From: Fidelibacterota bacterium UBA7301 | Lineage (GTDB): Bacteria; Fidelibacterota; Marinisomatia; Marinisomatales; TCS55 | Direction: 5' to 3' | Assembly: GCA_002471845.1 (NCBI GenBank) | Contig: DKQT01000036.1 | Location: forward strand, 1 to 64,000 | Length of the DNA: 64,000 nt | Shown: positions 1-8,774 of the stretch, piece by piece | Layout: each line of letters opens with the position of its first letter | Numbering within the stretch: the stretch's first letter is position 1 | Notes under the pieces: model-generated | Seen by the model: the letters and a program-made list of their open reading frames with translations, nothing else | Told to the model about the DNA's origin: nothing | The model's database searches: none | Made by a program: the position numbers and the translations under genes

Positions 1-7
1 TTTGATA

Positions 8-90
8 ATTCCTACGCTGGCATTATCCAGATCAGGTTCAAGGGTCTATTCTCAGCCATTTCGGTCTGGTTCAAAACAGCACCCCAAGAG
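8..90 (-). ncRNA. TPP (thiamine pyrophosphate) riboswitch aptamer
   Basis: Read on the minus strand, this stretch carries the conserved THI-box blocks in order: GGGGTGC, then GGCTGAGA, then ACCCTTGAACCTGATC, then GGATAATGCCAGCGTAGG. Together these are the diagnostic pyrimidine- and pyrophosphate-sensing halves of the TPP aptamer. It points left, so it must control a thiamine biosynthesis or transport gene that begins before position 1. The expression platform is outside the window, so I cannot say whether it acts on transcription or translation. A hairpin (about 92-121) lies just upstream of the aptamer on the same strand. Confidence 0.95.
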
Positions 91-263
91 ACATGGGAAA
101 TTAATATAGCTTTTCCCGTGATTCAAACCACTGCTGACTAAATCTTTTTTACCTGCTGAAAAGGGTTTGAGTGGCTTGCCTTTTCAATTAAAATCCACCC
201 CTCGTACTTGTTTCATTCATATCAATCCCCCTACCTTCGCCCCCAAAATAACCAAGGAATATC

Positions 264-2129
264 ATGTCCAATAATCAATATCCTGAAATTACAATTAAAG
301 CACTCTTTCTCGGTGTAATCCTTTCCATGATCCTGGCCGGGGCCAATGCATATTTGGGGCTCTTCGCCGGGATGACCGTATCTGCATCTATTCCTGCAGC
401 GGTGATCTCCATGGGAGTTCTGTCCTTATTTAGAAAATCGAATATATTAGAAAATAATATTGTCCAAACCGCCGCATCTGCCGGGGAGTCTCTTGCAGCC
501 GGTGTGATCTTTACCATCCCTGCCCTGGTCCTTTTAGGCTACTGGGAAACATTCAATTATGTTGAAGTGGCCAAGATCGCCGCCATCGGCGGTGTGATTG
601 GTGTTTTGTTTACGGTTCCCCTTCGCCGGGCCCTGATTGTTACAGCCAAATTAAAATATCCCGAAGGTGTGGCTACAGCAGAAGTACTTCGAGCCGGTGA
701 CGATGCTAAAAAAGGAACAACTGACGATGGCTCCGGTGGATTAAAAACTATTGGTATAACTTCGCTTGCAGGCGGCGCGATGAAATTATGTCAGCAAGGA
801 TTCGCTATGTGGCATTCAGAAGTTGCAGGTGCAACGGTAGTGGGAAAATCCATCTTCGGGCTTGGCACTGATCTATCACCGGCCCTGATTTCTGTCGGTT
901 ATATTGTCGGACGAAATATCGGTATCCTGGTTGTTGCAGGTGGGTTGATTTCCTGGGCGGTGGCCATTCCAATCTATTCCGCCATCGTTGGATTTGAAGG
1001 GGATGCTTTGGATTCCGCCTGGAACATTTGGAACTCTAAAATCCGCTACCTTGGTGTCGGAGCCATGGTAGTTGGGGGTGTATGGTCCCTCATTAAATTA
1101 TTTAAACCCTTAGTTGAAGGCGTAAAAGCCAGCCTCAATGCGATGAAAAATCAAGCATCCAATGCCGATGTGCCTTTGGAAGAACAGGATATGCCTATCA
1201 ATTATGTGGGTATTGCCCTTTTAGCATTACTTGTTCCTGTTTTTTTACTATATCTCGATATAATCGGCTCAGTGGGAATTGCTGCTTTATTGGCGGTAGT
1301 CATGATGGTCTTCGGATTTCTATTCTCAGCCGTGGCAGCTTATATGGCTGGTGTGGTGGGTTCATCCAATAACCCGATCTCCGGAGTAACGATTGCCACC
1401 ATCCTGTTCGCTTCGTTGCTACTATTGGCCATTCTTGGTACAGGTTCCGGTGTAGGCGCTGCCAGCGCTATTATGGTAGGCGCGGTTGTGTGCTGTGCGG
1501 CTGCCATCGGCGGTGATAACCTCCAGGATCTAAAAGCCGGTCATATCGTTGGTGCCACGCCTTGGAAACAGCAAGTGATGCAAATTGTCGGTACTTTGGC
1601 GGCGGCGGTTGTATTAGGATTGGTTCTGGATATTCTCCATACCGCTTATGTTATTGGGTCTCCCACTCTTTCTGCCCCTCAGGCAACTTTAATGAAATCA
1701 GTAGCAGACGGTGTTTTCACAGGTAATCTGCCATGGACTTTTGTTTATATTGGTGGCGCCATCGCTGTTGCATTAATTCTTATTGATTTGAGACAAGAAC
1801 GGATCGGGTCCGATTTTCGTGTACCTGTCCTGGCTGTGGCCGTTGGGATATACCTTCCCATTACCTTAACTGTACCGATCTTTATTGGAGGTATGATTAA
1901 TCAGTTAGGTAAAAAAGCAGGTGGTTCGGAATCATCCGAAAAGCGCGGTTTGCTCATGTCATCCGGATTTATTACCGGTGAAGCACTGATGGGAATCCTC
2001 GTGGCGGTCCCCATTTTTATCTCAGGACAAAAAGACTGGTGGCCCCATATGGGTGGATTAACCTGGGCCGGCCCCCTTTTGTTTATCGGTATGATATTCT
2101 GGCTCTATAAATCCGTGTCGAAAAAATAA
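264..2129 (+). CDS. OPT family oligopeptide transporter
   Basis: A very hydrophobic 621-residue protein with many membrane segments. It matches the prokaryotic branch of the OPT (oligopeptide transporter) family, whose members are usually 600-680 residues. The N-terminal segment has a Gly/Ala-rich helix (GANAYLGLFAGMTVSASIP), and a central segment contains the family-typical GSSNNPISGVTIATI. Members import oligopeptides or metal chelates; the substrate here cannot be read from the sequence. The ATG at 264 follows AAGGAAT at a good distance. Adenosine deaminase starts 4 nt after the stop, so the two are probably co-transcribed, suggesting scavenging of nitrogenous nutrients. Confidence 0.88.
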   Translation: MSNNQYPEITIKALFLGVILSMILAGANAYLGLFAGMTVSASIPAAVISMGVLSLFRKSNILENNIVQTAASAGESLAAGVIFTIPALVLLGYWETFNYVEVAKIAAIGGVIGVLFTVPLRRALIVTAKLKYPEGVATAEVLRAGDDAKKGTTDDGSGGLKTIGITSLAGGAMKLCQQGFAMWHSEVAGATVVGKSIFGLGTDLSPALISVGYIVGRNIGILVVAGGLISWAVAIPIYSAIVGFEGDALDSAWNIWNSKIRYLGVGAMVVGGVWSLIKLFKPLVEGVKASLNAMKNQASNADVPLEEQDMPINYVGIALLALLVPVFLLYLDIIGSVGIAALLAVVMMVFGFLFSAVAAYMAGVVGSSNNPISGVTIATILFASLLLLAILGTGSGVGAASAIMVGAVVCCAAAIGGDNLQDLKAGHIVGATPWKQQVMQIVGTLAAAVVLGLVLDILHTAYVIGSPTLSAPQATLMKSVADGVFTGNLPWTFVYIGGAIAVALILIDLRQERIGSDFRVPVLAVAVGIYLPITLTVPIFIGGMINQLGKKAGGSESSEKRGLLMSSGFITGEALMGILVAVPIFISGQKDWWPHMGGLTWAGPLLFIGMIFWLYKSVSKK

Positions 2130-2133
2130 AAAA

Positions 2134-3198
2134 ATGGCCATCTCTAACCGATTGCTCAAAAACCTTCCAAAGGTAGAACTCCACTGCCATTTAGACGGTA
2201 GTCTAAGAATTGATACAATTATAGATCTGGCGCAGCGGCACAATGTGCCGCTGCCCGCTTCAGACCCCGTCGAGCTAAAAAAGATTCTTTCTATCGGGAA
2301 AAACCGGGGTACACTGGAAGAATACATCGCCCGTTTTGACATCACCCTCAGCGTGATGCAAACTCCCGATGCCCTTACCCGAATTGCCTATGAATTGATC
2401 GAGGACGTTGCTTCCGAAAATGTCCGGTATATTGAAGTTCGGTATTCACCCACACTCCACACGTCAAAGGAAATGACGCTTGAAGAAGCTGTGGAATCGG
2501 TTCGCGACGGTCTTAAGAAAGGTGAAAAGGATTTCGGCGTAAAGTCAGGAATCATCGTTTGCGGTATTCGTCATATATCACCGGAAGCATCCCTTAAACT
2601 GGCGGACCTCTGTGTACAATTCAAAAACAAAGGTGTGATAGGATTTGATTTAGCAGGGGCAGAAGAAAACTTCCCTGCCAAAGATCATCGGGAAGCGTTT
2701 TACATGATCCTGAATCATAACATTAATGCCACCATTCATGCGGGTGAGGCATTTGGACCCGCTTCCATCCATCAGGCTGTTCACTATTGCGGGGCCCACA
2801 GAATTGGCCACGGTACACGCTTGAAAGAAGATAAAGACCTGATGCAATATGTGAATGATCACCGAATAACGATGGAAATTTGTCTTACTTCTAACTGGCA
2901 TACTTATTCTGTACGGTCTTTAAAACACCATCCAATTCGATTTTATTATGATCAGGGCATTCGGGTTACACTTAATACTGATAATAGACTTATGTCTAAT
3001 ACAACGCTAACTAAAGAATTTGGTATCGCCAGAGATCTATTCGGTTTTACACTCCACGATTTCAGAGAGGTGACAATCATTGCCATGAAATCTGCTTTCC
3101 TTCCCCACATTGTACGGAAAGACTTGGTTAAAAGTATCGCGGAAGAACTTGAATCAGAATTTGGCATCATGCCGGAATATATAGAACAAAAAAACTGA
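2134..3198 (+). CDS. add: Adenosine deaminase
   Basis: Converts adenosine to inosine and ammonia in purine salvage. Metal ligands and catalytic residues are visible: H17 and H19 in ELHCHLDGS, H202 and E205 in HAGEA, H226 in RIGHG, and D283 in LNTDNR. The residue after D283 is Asn rather than the Asp of the classical enzymes (TDD to TDN). As far as I recall, a TDN(R) motif is typical of one bacterial ADA subgroup, so this does not by itself argue against function. Length (354) is normal. It starts 4 nt after the OPT transporter and has no clear Shine-Dalgarno, consistent with translational coupling. Confidence 0.93.
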   Translation: MAISNRLLKNLPKVELHCHLDGSLRIDTIIDLAQRHNVPLPASDPVELKKILSIGKNRGTLEEYIARFDITLSVMQTPDALTRIAYELIEDVASENVRYIEVRYSPTLHTSKEMTLEEAVESVRDGLKKGEKDFGVKSGIIVCGIRHISPEASLKLADLCVQFKNKGVIGFDLAGAEENFPAKDHREAFYMILNHNINATIHAGEAFGPASIHQAVHYCGAHRIGHGTRLKEDKDLMQYVNDHRITMEICLTSNWHTYSVRSLKHHPIRFYYDQGIRVTLNTDNRLMSNTTLTKEFGIARDLFGFTLHDFREVTIIAMKSAFLPHIVRKDLVKSIAEELESEFGIMPEYIEQKN

Positions 3199-3199
3199 T

Positions 3200-3400
3200 T
3201 TAAGATTTCATCTTTTTCTTCGCTTTATCCACCAGATTGTGGGTCCAACGCTTAACCGGTGGGAAGACACTGCCCAATAACATCAATCCCGGGATGCCGA
3301 ACATCCAGCCTTGGAATATGGGTATCAATCCGCCGATGAGACCAATAATAACTAAGGTGATTCCAACGACTATTTTGATTGTGTTAACAACCGGTTTCAT
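3200..3400 (-). CDS. Small two-helix membrane protein
   Basis: A 66-residue protein with a hydrophobic N-terminal half (two helices around residues 8-27 and 30-45, with the turn GLIPIFQGWMFGIPG) and a strongly basic tail ending KAKKKMKS. It resembles the small PGPGW-type putative transmembrane proteins, but the motif is not exact and I assign no function. Its ATG overlaps the porZ-like stop codon by 4 nt (ATGA), so it is the last gene of the M50 protease-PorZ unit. Its stop lies 1 nt from the convergent add stop, leaving no room for a separate terminator. Confidence 0.75.
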   Translation of the reverse strand: MKPVVNTIKIVVGITLVIIGLIGGLIPIFQGWMFGIPGLMLLGSVFPPVKRWTHNLVDKAKKKMKS

Positions 3401-5655
3401 TCTTTAATTACCGCAACCTTTTCAAAAGAAGATGCACCCTTTTTATCATAGATGGCAATAAGATAAACACCAGTCCCTACAAATTCCCCGGCCGCATCCC
3501 GGCCATCCCAATAGGCCTGGTATCCCTTCACCTCTGAATTCTTTATAGTCCGCAATACTTTCCCATTCAAGGTCATGATTTTGAGAGAACTGTTATCCTT
3601 TAATCCATTCACCGTCATGGGTTTAGGGCTGGGAATCCGAAATGGGCTGGGAAAGATTTCCACAGCATTGTATGATTTTTTTTCTTCCGCAAAAGGGATT
3701 CGGATAACGCTCACACCCTTAGCCGTGGCGATGTAGGCCAACCCTTCGTCCGTGTCAAAAGTCACATCATTCACATGATTTGACAAGAGATTACTGTTGG
3801 ATTCATTCAATCCATTGATGTCCGGCCAATATTCGCCATTTTCAGACACAATATGAATACCATCGGATGGTGACGTTATCCATACATTCCCTCGTGGATC
3901 AAATCGAATTCGAGAATTTTCATTAAAAATCACATTTGGAAAATAAGGATAGATTTCCCCATTATTAGCTATGGGGCCCGTTTGGCTGACAGGGTTGGAT
4001 TCGGATACTTGCAAATCTTTATGGATCAACCCAATAGATGTCAAAACCCATAGGCGATTTTTTGATGATACATTTATATCCAATGGGATTCGTTTTGTCG
4101 GCCCCGGATCAACTGTTTCTGTTGCCCAAACTTCACTGGTTGGATTCATCACATCACCGGAATATTTATACATGGTGAGGCCTGAAGGTGACCCGATCCA
4201 AATGCGATTAAAATTATCCGCTGTAATTGAAGATGAATTTTTGGACAAAACACCCCCGCTTTCCTCGAATGAAAAATGTTTGGTATTATTGCCGGAATAA
4301 ATCCCTAATGTTTTATTATCTTCATTTTCGGAGATGAACCAAATCTGATTTTTTTTATCTATGAGCATATCTTTTATAAAATATCTATTATCCCAGTTTT
4401 TTAGCAGTGTTGGGCTTGTGAGGGTAGTTCTTTTTCGAATTCCATCAGTTATATCGAGTATTAAGATGCCCTCGGTTAGTGATTCTTTTAAGCCTAAATA
4501 AACAGTACCATCTTCGGTCGATATAATTTCACTGATCCCATTCCCCAGATTAGCATCAATAAAATCCAGATTAACCTTTGTGGAAAATCCCAGTGAATAT
4601 TTTAAAGGAGATGCATTAACCCAACCATTATTTTGCCCAACTGAGATGCCTCCCAAACCGGCGAATATTAATTGATCCTGACTGAAACTGATGACATCCG
4701 GTTCATAGACAATCGCTTCATCCCCTGCAACATGATTCAAGGTCGTACCATCAAATACGGCGAATCCCAGACTCGTGCCGATTATAGATTTTGAACCGTT
4801 TGTTTTAATCTCAGAAAAATGAAATCCTGGATCGGAAAATTGTTTTTCAAATTTATCTGTCCCAATGTGATAGATTACAGAATCAGTAACGGCCATAAAG
4901 TCTAATGGACCTCGAACGGCGATGGATCGAATATTTAAGAAATCTTTTTCACCTGTAACAAGGGGAACCGGAGTTTCATTCATTTTGGTACTTAAAATCG
5001 CGTTGGATGTAACTAAGGCTAATTCACCATTTTTTTGATCTATGGTGATGACTGGAGATTCTATTCCCGGGAAGGGGTTTGTCCAATATAGTGGGTGTGT
5101 TTTATGAGGGTTACCTGATAATAATCCCTTATTTGTTAAAAGAATAAGATTATCCCCGAATTTTACAATATCATCAATATTGCCAATATCATTCCTGCCG
5201 TAGAAATCACGATAATAAACTTTATCATTGGAATGGATGAACTCCATAATGCCCCACTGGCCATCATTTTTTACGATGCCATAAACCATATCTTTATATG
5301 TAACAAATCCCGATACTACTTCAATATCCAGTTGAAACCAATCCAAGAGTTTTTGTTCTTTTAAATACCAAACCTGGACACCAGAATCACTACCGGTCCA
5401 AACCAATCCCTTGGGACCTATATGGACGGATTGTAAATCAGTATCGGCCAATCCATGGTCTCTGGTAAATATATTATAAGCACCAGAATTTTTGTGGTAA
5501 ACAGCCAATCCGCCTCCAGTTGCCAAGATTATTTCATCCCCAACCTCGATAAGGTCCCTGACATTCAGGGAGGAGGTAATGGATTTCATTTCCCCCACAC
5601 GAGCCTGGGAAAACAGAAATCCAAAAACCAGGTTAAGAAAGATATATTTCCGCAT
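3397..5655 (-). CDS. porZ: PorZ-like two-propeller protein with C-terminal sorting domain
   Basis: About 752 residues. It starts with a signal peptide (MRKYIFLNLVFGFLFSQA) followed by many beta-propeller blades of the ligand-binding sensor (Reg_prop) type, for example HIGPKGLVWTGSDSGVQVW and DNFNRIWIGSPSGLTMYKY. It ends with an FlgD/T9SS-type domain (FPSPFRIP... then YWDGRDAAGEFVGTGVYLI). This architecture and length match PorZ, the T9SS attachment-complex component that supports modification of secreted proteins with A-LPS in Porphyromonas. I place the start at 5655, where TAATG overlaps the upstream stop; an in-frame start 10 codons earlier would bury the signal peptide. A generic T9SS cargo protein with propellers remains possible. 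Confidence 0.7.
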   Translation of the reverse strand: MRKYIFLNLVFGFLFSQARVGEMKSITSSLNVRDLIEVGDEIILATGGGLAVYHKNSGAYNIFTRDHGLADTDLQSVHIGPKGLVWTGSDSGVQVWYLKEQKLLDWFQLDIEVVSGFVTYKDMVYGIVKNDGQWGIMEFIHSNDKVYYRDFYGRNDIGNIDDIVKFGDNLILLTNKGLLSGNPHKTHPLYWTNPFPGIESPVITIDQKNGELALVTSNAILSTKMNETPVPLVTGEKDFLNIRSIAVRGPLDFMAVTDSVIYHIGTDKFEKQFSDPGFHFSEIKTNGSKSIIGTSLGFAVFDGTTLNHVAGDEAIVYEPDVISFSQDQLIFAGLGGISVGQNNGWVNASPLKYSLGFSTKVNLDFIDANLGNGISEIISTEDGTVYLGLKESLTEGILILDITDGIRKRTTLTSPTLLKNWDNRYFIKDMLIDKKNQIWFISENEDNKTLGIYSGNNTKHFSFEESGGVLSKNSSSITADNFNRIWIGSPSGLTMYKYSGDVMNPTSEVWATETVDPGPTKRIPLDINVSSKNRLWVLTSIGLIHKDLQVSESNPVSQTGPIANNGEIYPYFPNVIFNENSRIRFDPRGNVWITSPSDGIHIVSENGEYWPDINGLNESNSNLLSNHVNDVTFDTDEGLAYIATAKGVSVIRIPFAEEKKSYNAVEIFPSPFRIPSPKPMTVNGLKDNSSLKIMTLNGKVLRTIKNSEVKGYQAYWDGRDAAGEFVGTGVYLIAIYDKKGASSFEKVAVIKE

Positions 5656-6731
5656 TAAATCTGGAAAGGCGCCGGGATGAAGCAAAAAATAAAGATCACC
5701 AGGCAGGCGAACCCAATCTTTTGATCATTTACGGATAAGGGCGCATGGATATCCTGGATTGGCGGATGTTTAGTCGAGCGCATTAAAATAAGGATCAATA
5801 TGCCCCAAACCAGCCAGTTTAGTGAAAGAAAGCTCAATGGGATTAAGGCGATTAAGGCGGCCTTGGCAACCAAATTTTGCTTATTCCCCAGCATGGCATA
5901 GGCCACGTGTCCCCCATCCAGTTGTCCGATTGGCAACAGGTTTAGCATGGTCACCAGTAAGCCGATCCACCCAGCAAAGGCTATGGGATGGAGCATAATA
6001 TCCTGTGTTTCCAGCAACCCGGGATGGGTGATCCATGTGAGCAGTTTCATGAGAATGGAATCGCCCAGCATCAAGGCCCCCTCTACATCCACTTTGTCCA
6101 CAACATCCGATAGATGTAATCCAATGATCAAGGCCGGAACGGCGATGACGAACCCGGCAATGGGTCCCGCGGCACCGATTTGGAGGAGAGCATCCTTGCG
6201 ATAGATGGGTGATTTAATTTTGATAAAGGCCCCGAAGGTACCGATCAAAAACAGGAATGGGGGCGCAGGGATGAAATAAGGCAGTGTGGCGTCTACCTTA
6301 TGTTTCTGGGCATAATAATAATGGCCGAATTCATGAGTCCCCAAGATCAGCATCAATGTCAATGAAAAAGGAATCCCTTTAAAAATTTCCAGGGGATTTT
6401 CCCAGATACGGGCGCCCTCCATCATAGCCCCGGCCAGGAGTGTGGTAAACACAGTTAACAAAAATAAAACCCAATGAATACGTGGAATTTTGGGGATTCG
6501 GAGAATCACTTTTTCCTGCCTTCCCTTCATACGTACAAAAACTTGTCCATTTTGCAATTTAACATTGAATTCGCAGGATTCACCTTTCAAAATAGTTTCA
6601 ATATCTCCTATCGATGATCCATCTGATAATCGCCCCACGGCCAGCCATTCTTCCTCGCTGGAACCGATTTGGGTTGGACGAAAATGATCATCAATTTTTT
6701 TAAGAATTTGGTGGAATTGTGTTTCGGTCAT
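5655..6731 (-). CDS. Site-2 protease-like M50 metallopeptidase
   Basis: An intramembrane zinc protease. HEFGH (H133, E134, H137) supplies two zinc ligands and the catalytic Glu, and LLPIGQLDGGH (D272) supplies the third ligand. At least six hydrophobic segments surround these motifs. The first 85 residues form a soluble domain. The arrangement resembles the plant/cyanobacterial EGY-type and archaeal S2P-like proteases rather than RseP, because no PDZ domain is seen. The gene overlaps the PorZ-like gene by one base (TAATG), so a role in envelope protein processing or signalling is a reasonable inference. The substrate is unknown. Confidence 0.85.
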   Translation of the reverse strand: MTETQFHQILKKIDDHFRPTQIGSSEEEWLAVGRLSDGSSIGDIETILKGESCEFNVKLQNGQVFVRMKGRQEKVILRIPKIPRIHWVLFLLTVFTTLLAGAMMEGARIWENPLEIFKGIPFSLTLMLILGTHEFGHYYYAQKHKVDATLPYFIPAPPFLFLIGTFGAFIKIKSPIYRKDALLQIGAAGPIAGFVIAVPALIIGLHLSDVVDKVDVEGALMLGDSILMKLLTWITHPGLLETQDIMLHPIAFAGWIGLLVTMLNLLPIGQLDGGHVAYAMLGNKQNLVAKAALIALIPLSFLSLNWLVWGILILILMRSTKHPPIQDIHAPLSVNDQKIGFACLVIFIFCFIPAPFQI

Positions 6732-6897
6732 GATTTATGAATAAACAATGAATAATAAATTACAACAATCAAAGAACGATTTAGTTTAATAAAAGGTATG
6801 AAATGATGAACAAAGTGAATCATTTCGAAAAACTTGTGTCTCAACGATAAGCAAGCTTATCTAATTCGCTTCGATCATTATCGTAGACCTTGGTTGG
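6732..6897 (-). promoter_or_regulatory. Structured intergenic region upstream of the M50-porZ unit
   Basis: This 166-nt gap holds two perfect inverted repeats. One has arms GAAATGAT and ATCATTTC (6800-6807 and 6819-6826, 11-nt loop). The other is GATAAG-CAAG-CTTATC (6846-6861). A further ACGATAA (6844-6850) can pair with TTATCGT near 6880. It must contain the terminator of the upstream hypothetical gene, the promoter of the M50-porZ-membrane protein unit, or both. No U-run follows either hairpin strongly enough to call a terminator. Confidence 0.4.
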
Positions 6898-7404
6898 TCA
6901 AGGGTTACGCTTTGTATTCCTCTCCTGCTTCTCTTTCAGCAATTTATGCATACCCCTGCTTTGCATATCCAAGGTGATTTGATTGATCCAATATTTTGTC
7001 TGTTCAACATATCGGTCCACTACTTTTTTCGGGGCTTGTTCCGCCTGCATATGGACAATAATCATGGCGGACACAACAGGAACATAATCCATGAGAGGAT
7101 CTTTATAAAAGCGATCCAATTGACGAATCGTTTCCCGCCGCGTCATGTAGTCAATCCGGTCACCGTATAAGCTATCGGCAAAAGCCTGTTTCTCTCCCCA
7201 TGCCTTCAAGTAATAATAAAGACGTCCATCTAAAATGCCGCCTAGGTAAGCGGATTTAACCCGAAAAGTCATTTCAGGATTGCCATCCACGCGATCGGAG
7301 ACATTGGCCCAGTCTGTGCCATCCCATAGGAGTTTATTTTGTTTCTCCATTATCTGTCCGGACAAACAGGAAAATGCAACCAGTAATGGTAGTAAAATTC
7401 TCAT
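6898..7404 (-). CDS. Secreted hypothetical protein
   Basis: 168 residues with a signal peptide (MRILLPLLVAFSCLSGQ) and a mature part rich in charged and aromatic residues. The segment AYLGGILDGRLYYYLKAWGE suggests alpha-helical packing. It has no cysteines in the mature part and a basic C-terminus (KEKQERNTKRNP). I do not recognise a family. It overlaps the aldehyde dehydrogenase stop by 4 nt (ATGA) and is the last gene of a coupled minus-strand run that starts at the Lys-rich protein at 10000. It is probably periplasmic. Confidence 0.65.
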   Translation of the reverse strand: MRILLPLLVAFSCLSGQIMEKQNKLLWDGTDWANVSDRVDGNPEMTFRVKSAYLGGILDGRLYYYLKAWGEKQAFADSLYGDRIDYMTRRETIRQLDRFYKDPLMDYVPVVSAMIIVHMQAEQAPKKVVDRYVEQTKYWINQITLDMQSRGMHKLLKEKQERNTKRNP

Positions 7405-8774
7405 CGGATATAAATTGTTTTAATATTCACGAATTCCAATATACCATAGGATGAAAGTTCATTGCCATAACCGGATTCTTTTACGCCACCAAAAGGTAAC
7501 CGGGGATCGGAGCGAACAAAATCGTTGACAAATCCCGCCCCCGCTTCCAACTGGGTTTCTACAATTTTCCGCCCCTTTTCAATATTGGATGTAAATACCG
7601 CTGCCCCCAATCCAAAGGGTGTTTGATTGGCCAACGCCAAGGCTTCTTCTTCCTCATTCGCCGAAATTATAGAAGCCACAGGACCAAACAATTCCTCATC
7701 AAATGCGGCCATACCTGGGGTAACATTAGATAAAACAGTTACGGGATGAAAGGCGCTATTTTCTGTTTGGGGGATTTCACTTTCATATAAAACCCTAGCC
7801 CCTGCCTTGATGCTGGCTTTTACCTGGGATTCCAATTCCTCTTTTGCTGATTCGTTAACCATAGGCCCAACTGTTGTTTCTTCTTCAAATGGATCTCCCA
7901 CCACTTGTTTTTTCATTGCAACCACGATTTTATCTTCAAATTCTGAATGAATGGTTGCATCAACGATAAACCGTTTTGCTGCAATACAACTTTGACCTGT
8001 ATTTAAAAGTCGCCCGGTAACACATGCGCTCACAGCTTGATCCAAATCTGCATCTTTCAGAATTACGTAAGGGTCACTGCCTCCCAACTCCAGGACGGTT
8101 TTTTTCAACATTGATCCGGCTTTTTGTGCCACCGCTTTTCCCGCCGGCGTACTGCCTGTGAGTGTGACCGCTTTTACGAATGGGTTTTCTATAACTTCCG
8201 CCACTTTGGATGAACCAACGGTGAGATTTCGAAATACATTCGGGGGAAACCCGGCTTCTAAAAATAAGCCTTCAATCGCGTCAGCGCACCCTTGCACATT
8301 GGATGCGTGTTTTAATACAGCCACATTACCGGCGATCACAGCAGGGGCGGCGAAGCGAAAGACCTGCCAGATGGGGAAATTCCATGGCATAACAGCTAAA
8401 ACAACCCCCAATGGTTGATAGGTTATATAACTTTCAGTGGCGTCTGTTTCTATATATTTTTCTTTTAAAAATTCCGGCCCGTTATCAGCATAATAATCAC
8501 ATCCAAGGGCGGACTTTTCCGCTTCTGCTTTTCCTTGGGCCAAAGGTTTTCCCATTTCCAGTGCCATAAGTCTAGCAAATTCATTTTGGCGTAATCGCAG
8601 GATTTCAGCCAAATTACGAAAATACTGACAGCGGTCTTCAATTTTCAAAGAGTGCCAACCGACAAAGGCATCATTAACCTCATTTAAAACGGATGAAATT
8701 TCAGTTGAAGTCATTTCCGGGTATGTGCCAACCACATCCCCATTGACTGGGTTGGTTGATTTTAGATCAGCCAC
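7401..8774 (-). CDS. gabD: NAD(P)-dependent aldehyde dehydrogenase, succinate-semialdehyde type
   Basis: An aldehyde dehydrogenase of about 457 residues. It has the NAD(P)-binding segment VMPWNFPIWQVFRFAAPA, the ELGGSDP glutamate loop, and the catalytic cysteine C263 in NTGQSCIAAKR. These motifs and the length fit the short succinate-semialdehyde dehydrogenase group (GabD1/Sad-like), which oxidises succinate semialdehyde to succinate, though related aldehydes cannot be excluded. I choose the GTG at 8774, preceded by AGGAAG, over the more distant ATG at 8822, which would add 16 non-homologous residues inside the neighbouring gene. The chosen start still overlaps the upstream stop by 8 nt. Confidence 0.88.
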   Translation of the reverse strand: MADLKSTNPVNGDVVGTYPEMTSTEISSVLNEVNDAFVGWHSLKIEDRCQYFRNLAEILRLRQNEFARLMALEMGKPLAQGKAEAEKSALGCDYYADNGPEFLKEKYIETDATESYITYQPLGVVLAVMPWNFPIWQVFRFAAPAVIAGNVAVLKHASNVQGCADAIEGLFLEAGFPPNVFRNLTVGSSKVAEVIENPFVKAVTLTGSTPAGKAVAQKAGSMLKKTVLELGGSDPYVILKDADLDQAVSACVTGRLLNTGQSCIAAKRFIVDATIHSEFEDKIVVAMKKQVVGDPFEEETTVGPMVNESAKEELESQVKASIKAGARVLYESEIPQTENSAFHPVTVLSNVTPGMAAFDEELFGPVASIISANEEEEALALANQTPFGLGAAVFTSNIEKGRKIVETQLEAGAGFVNDFVRSDPRLPFGGVKESGYGNELSSYGILEFVNIKTIYIR

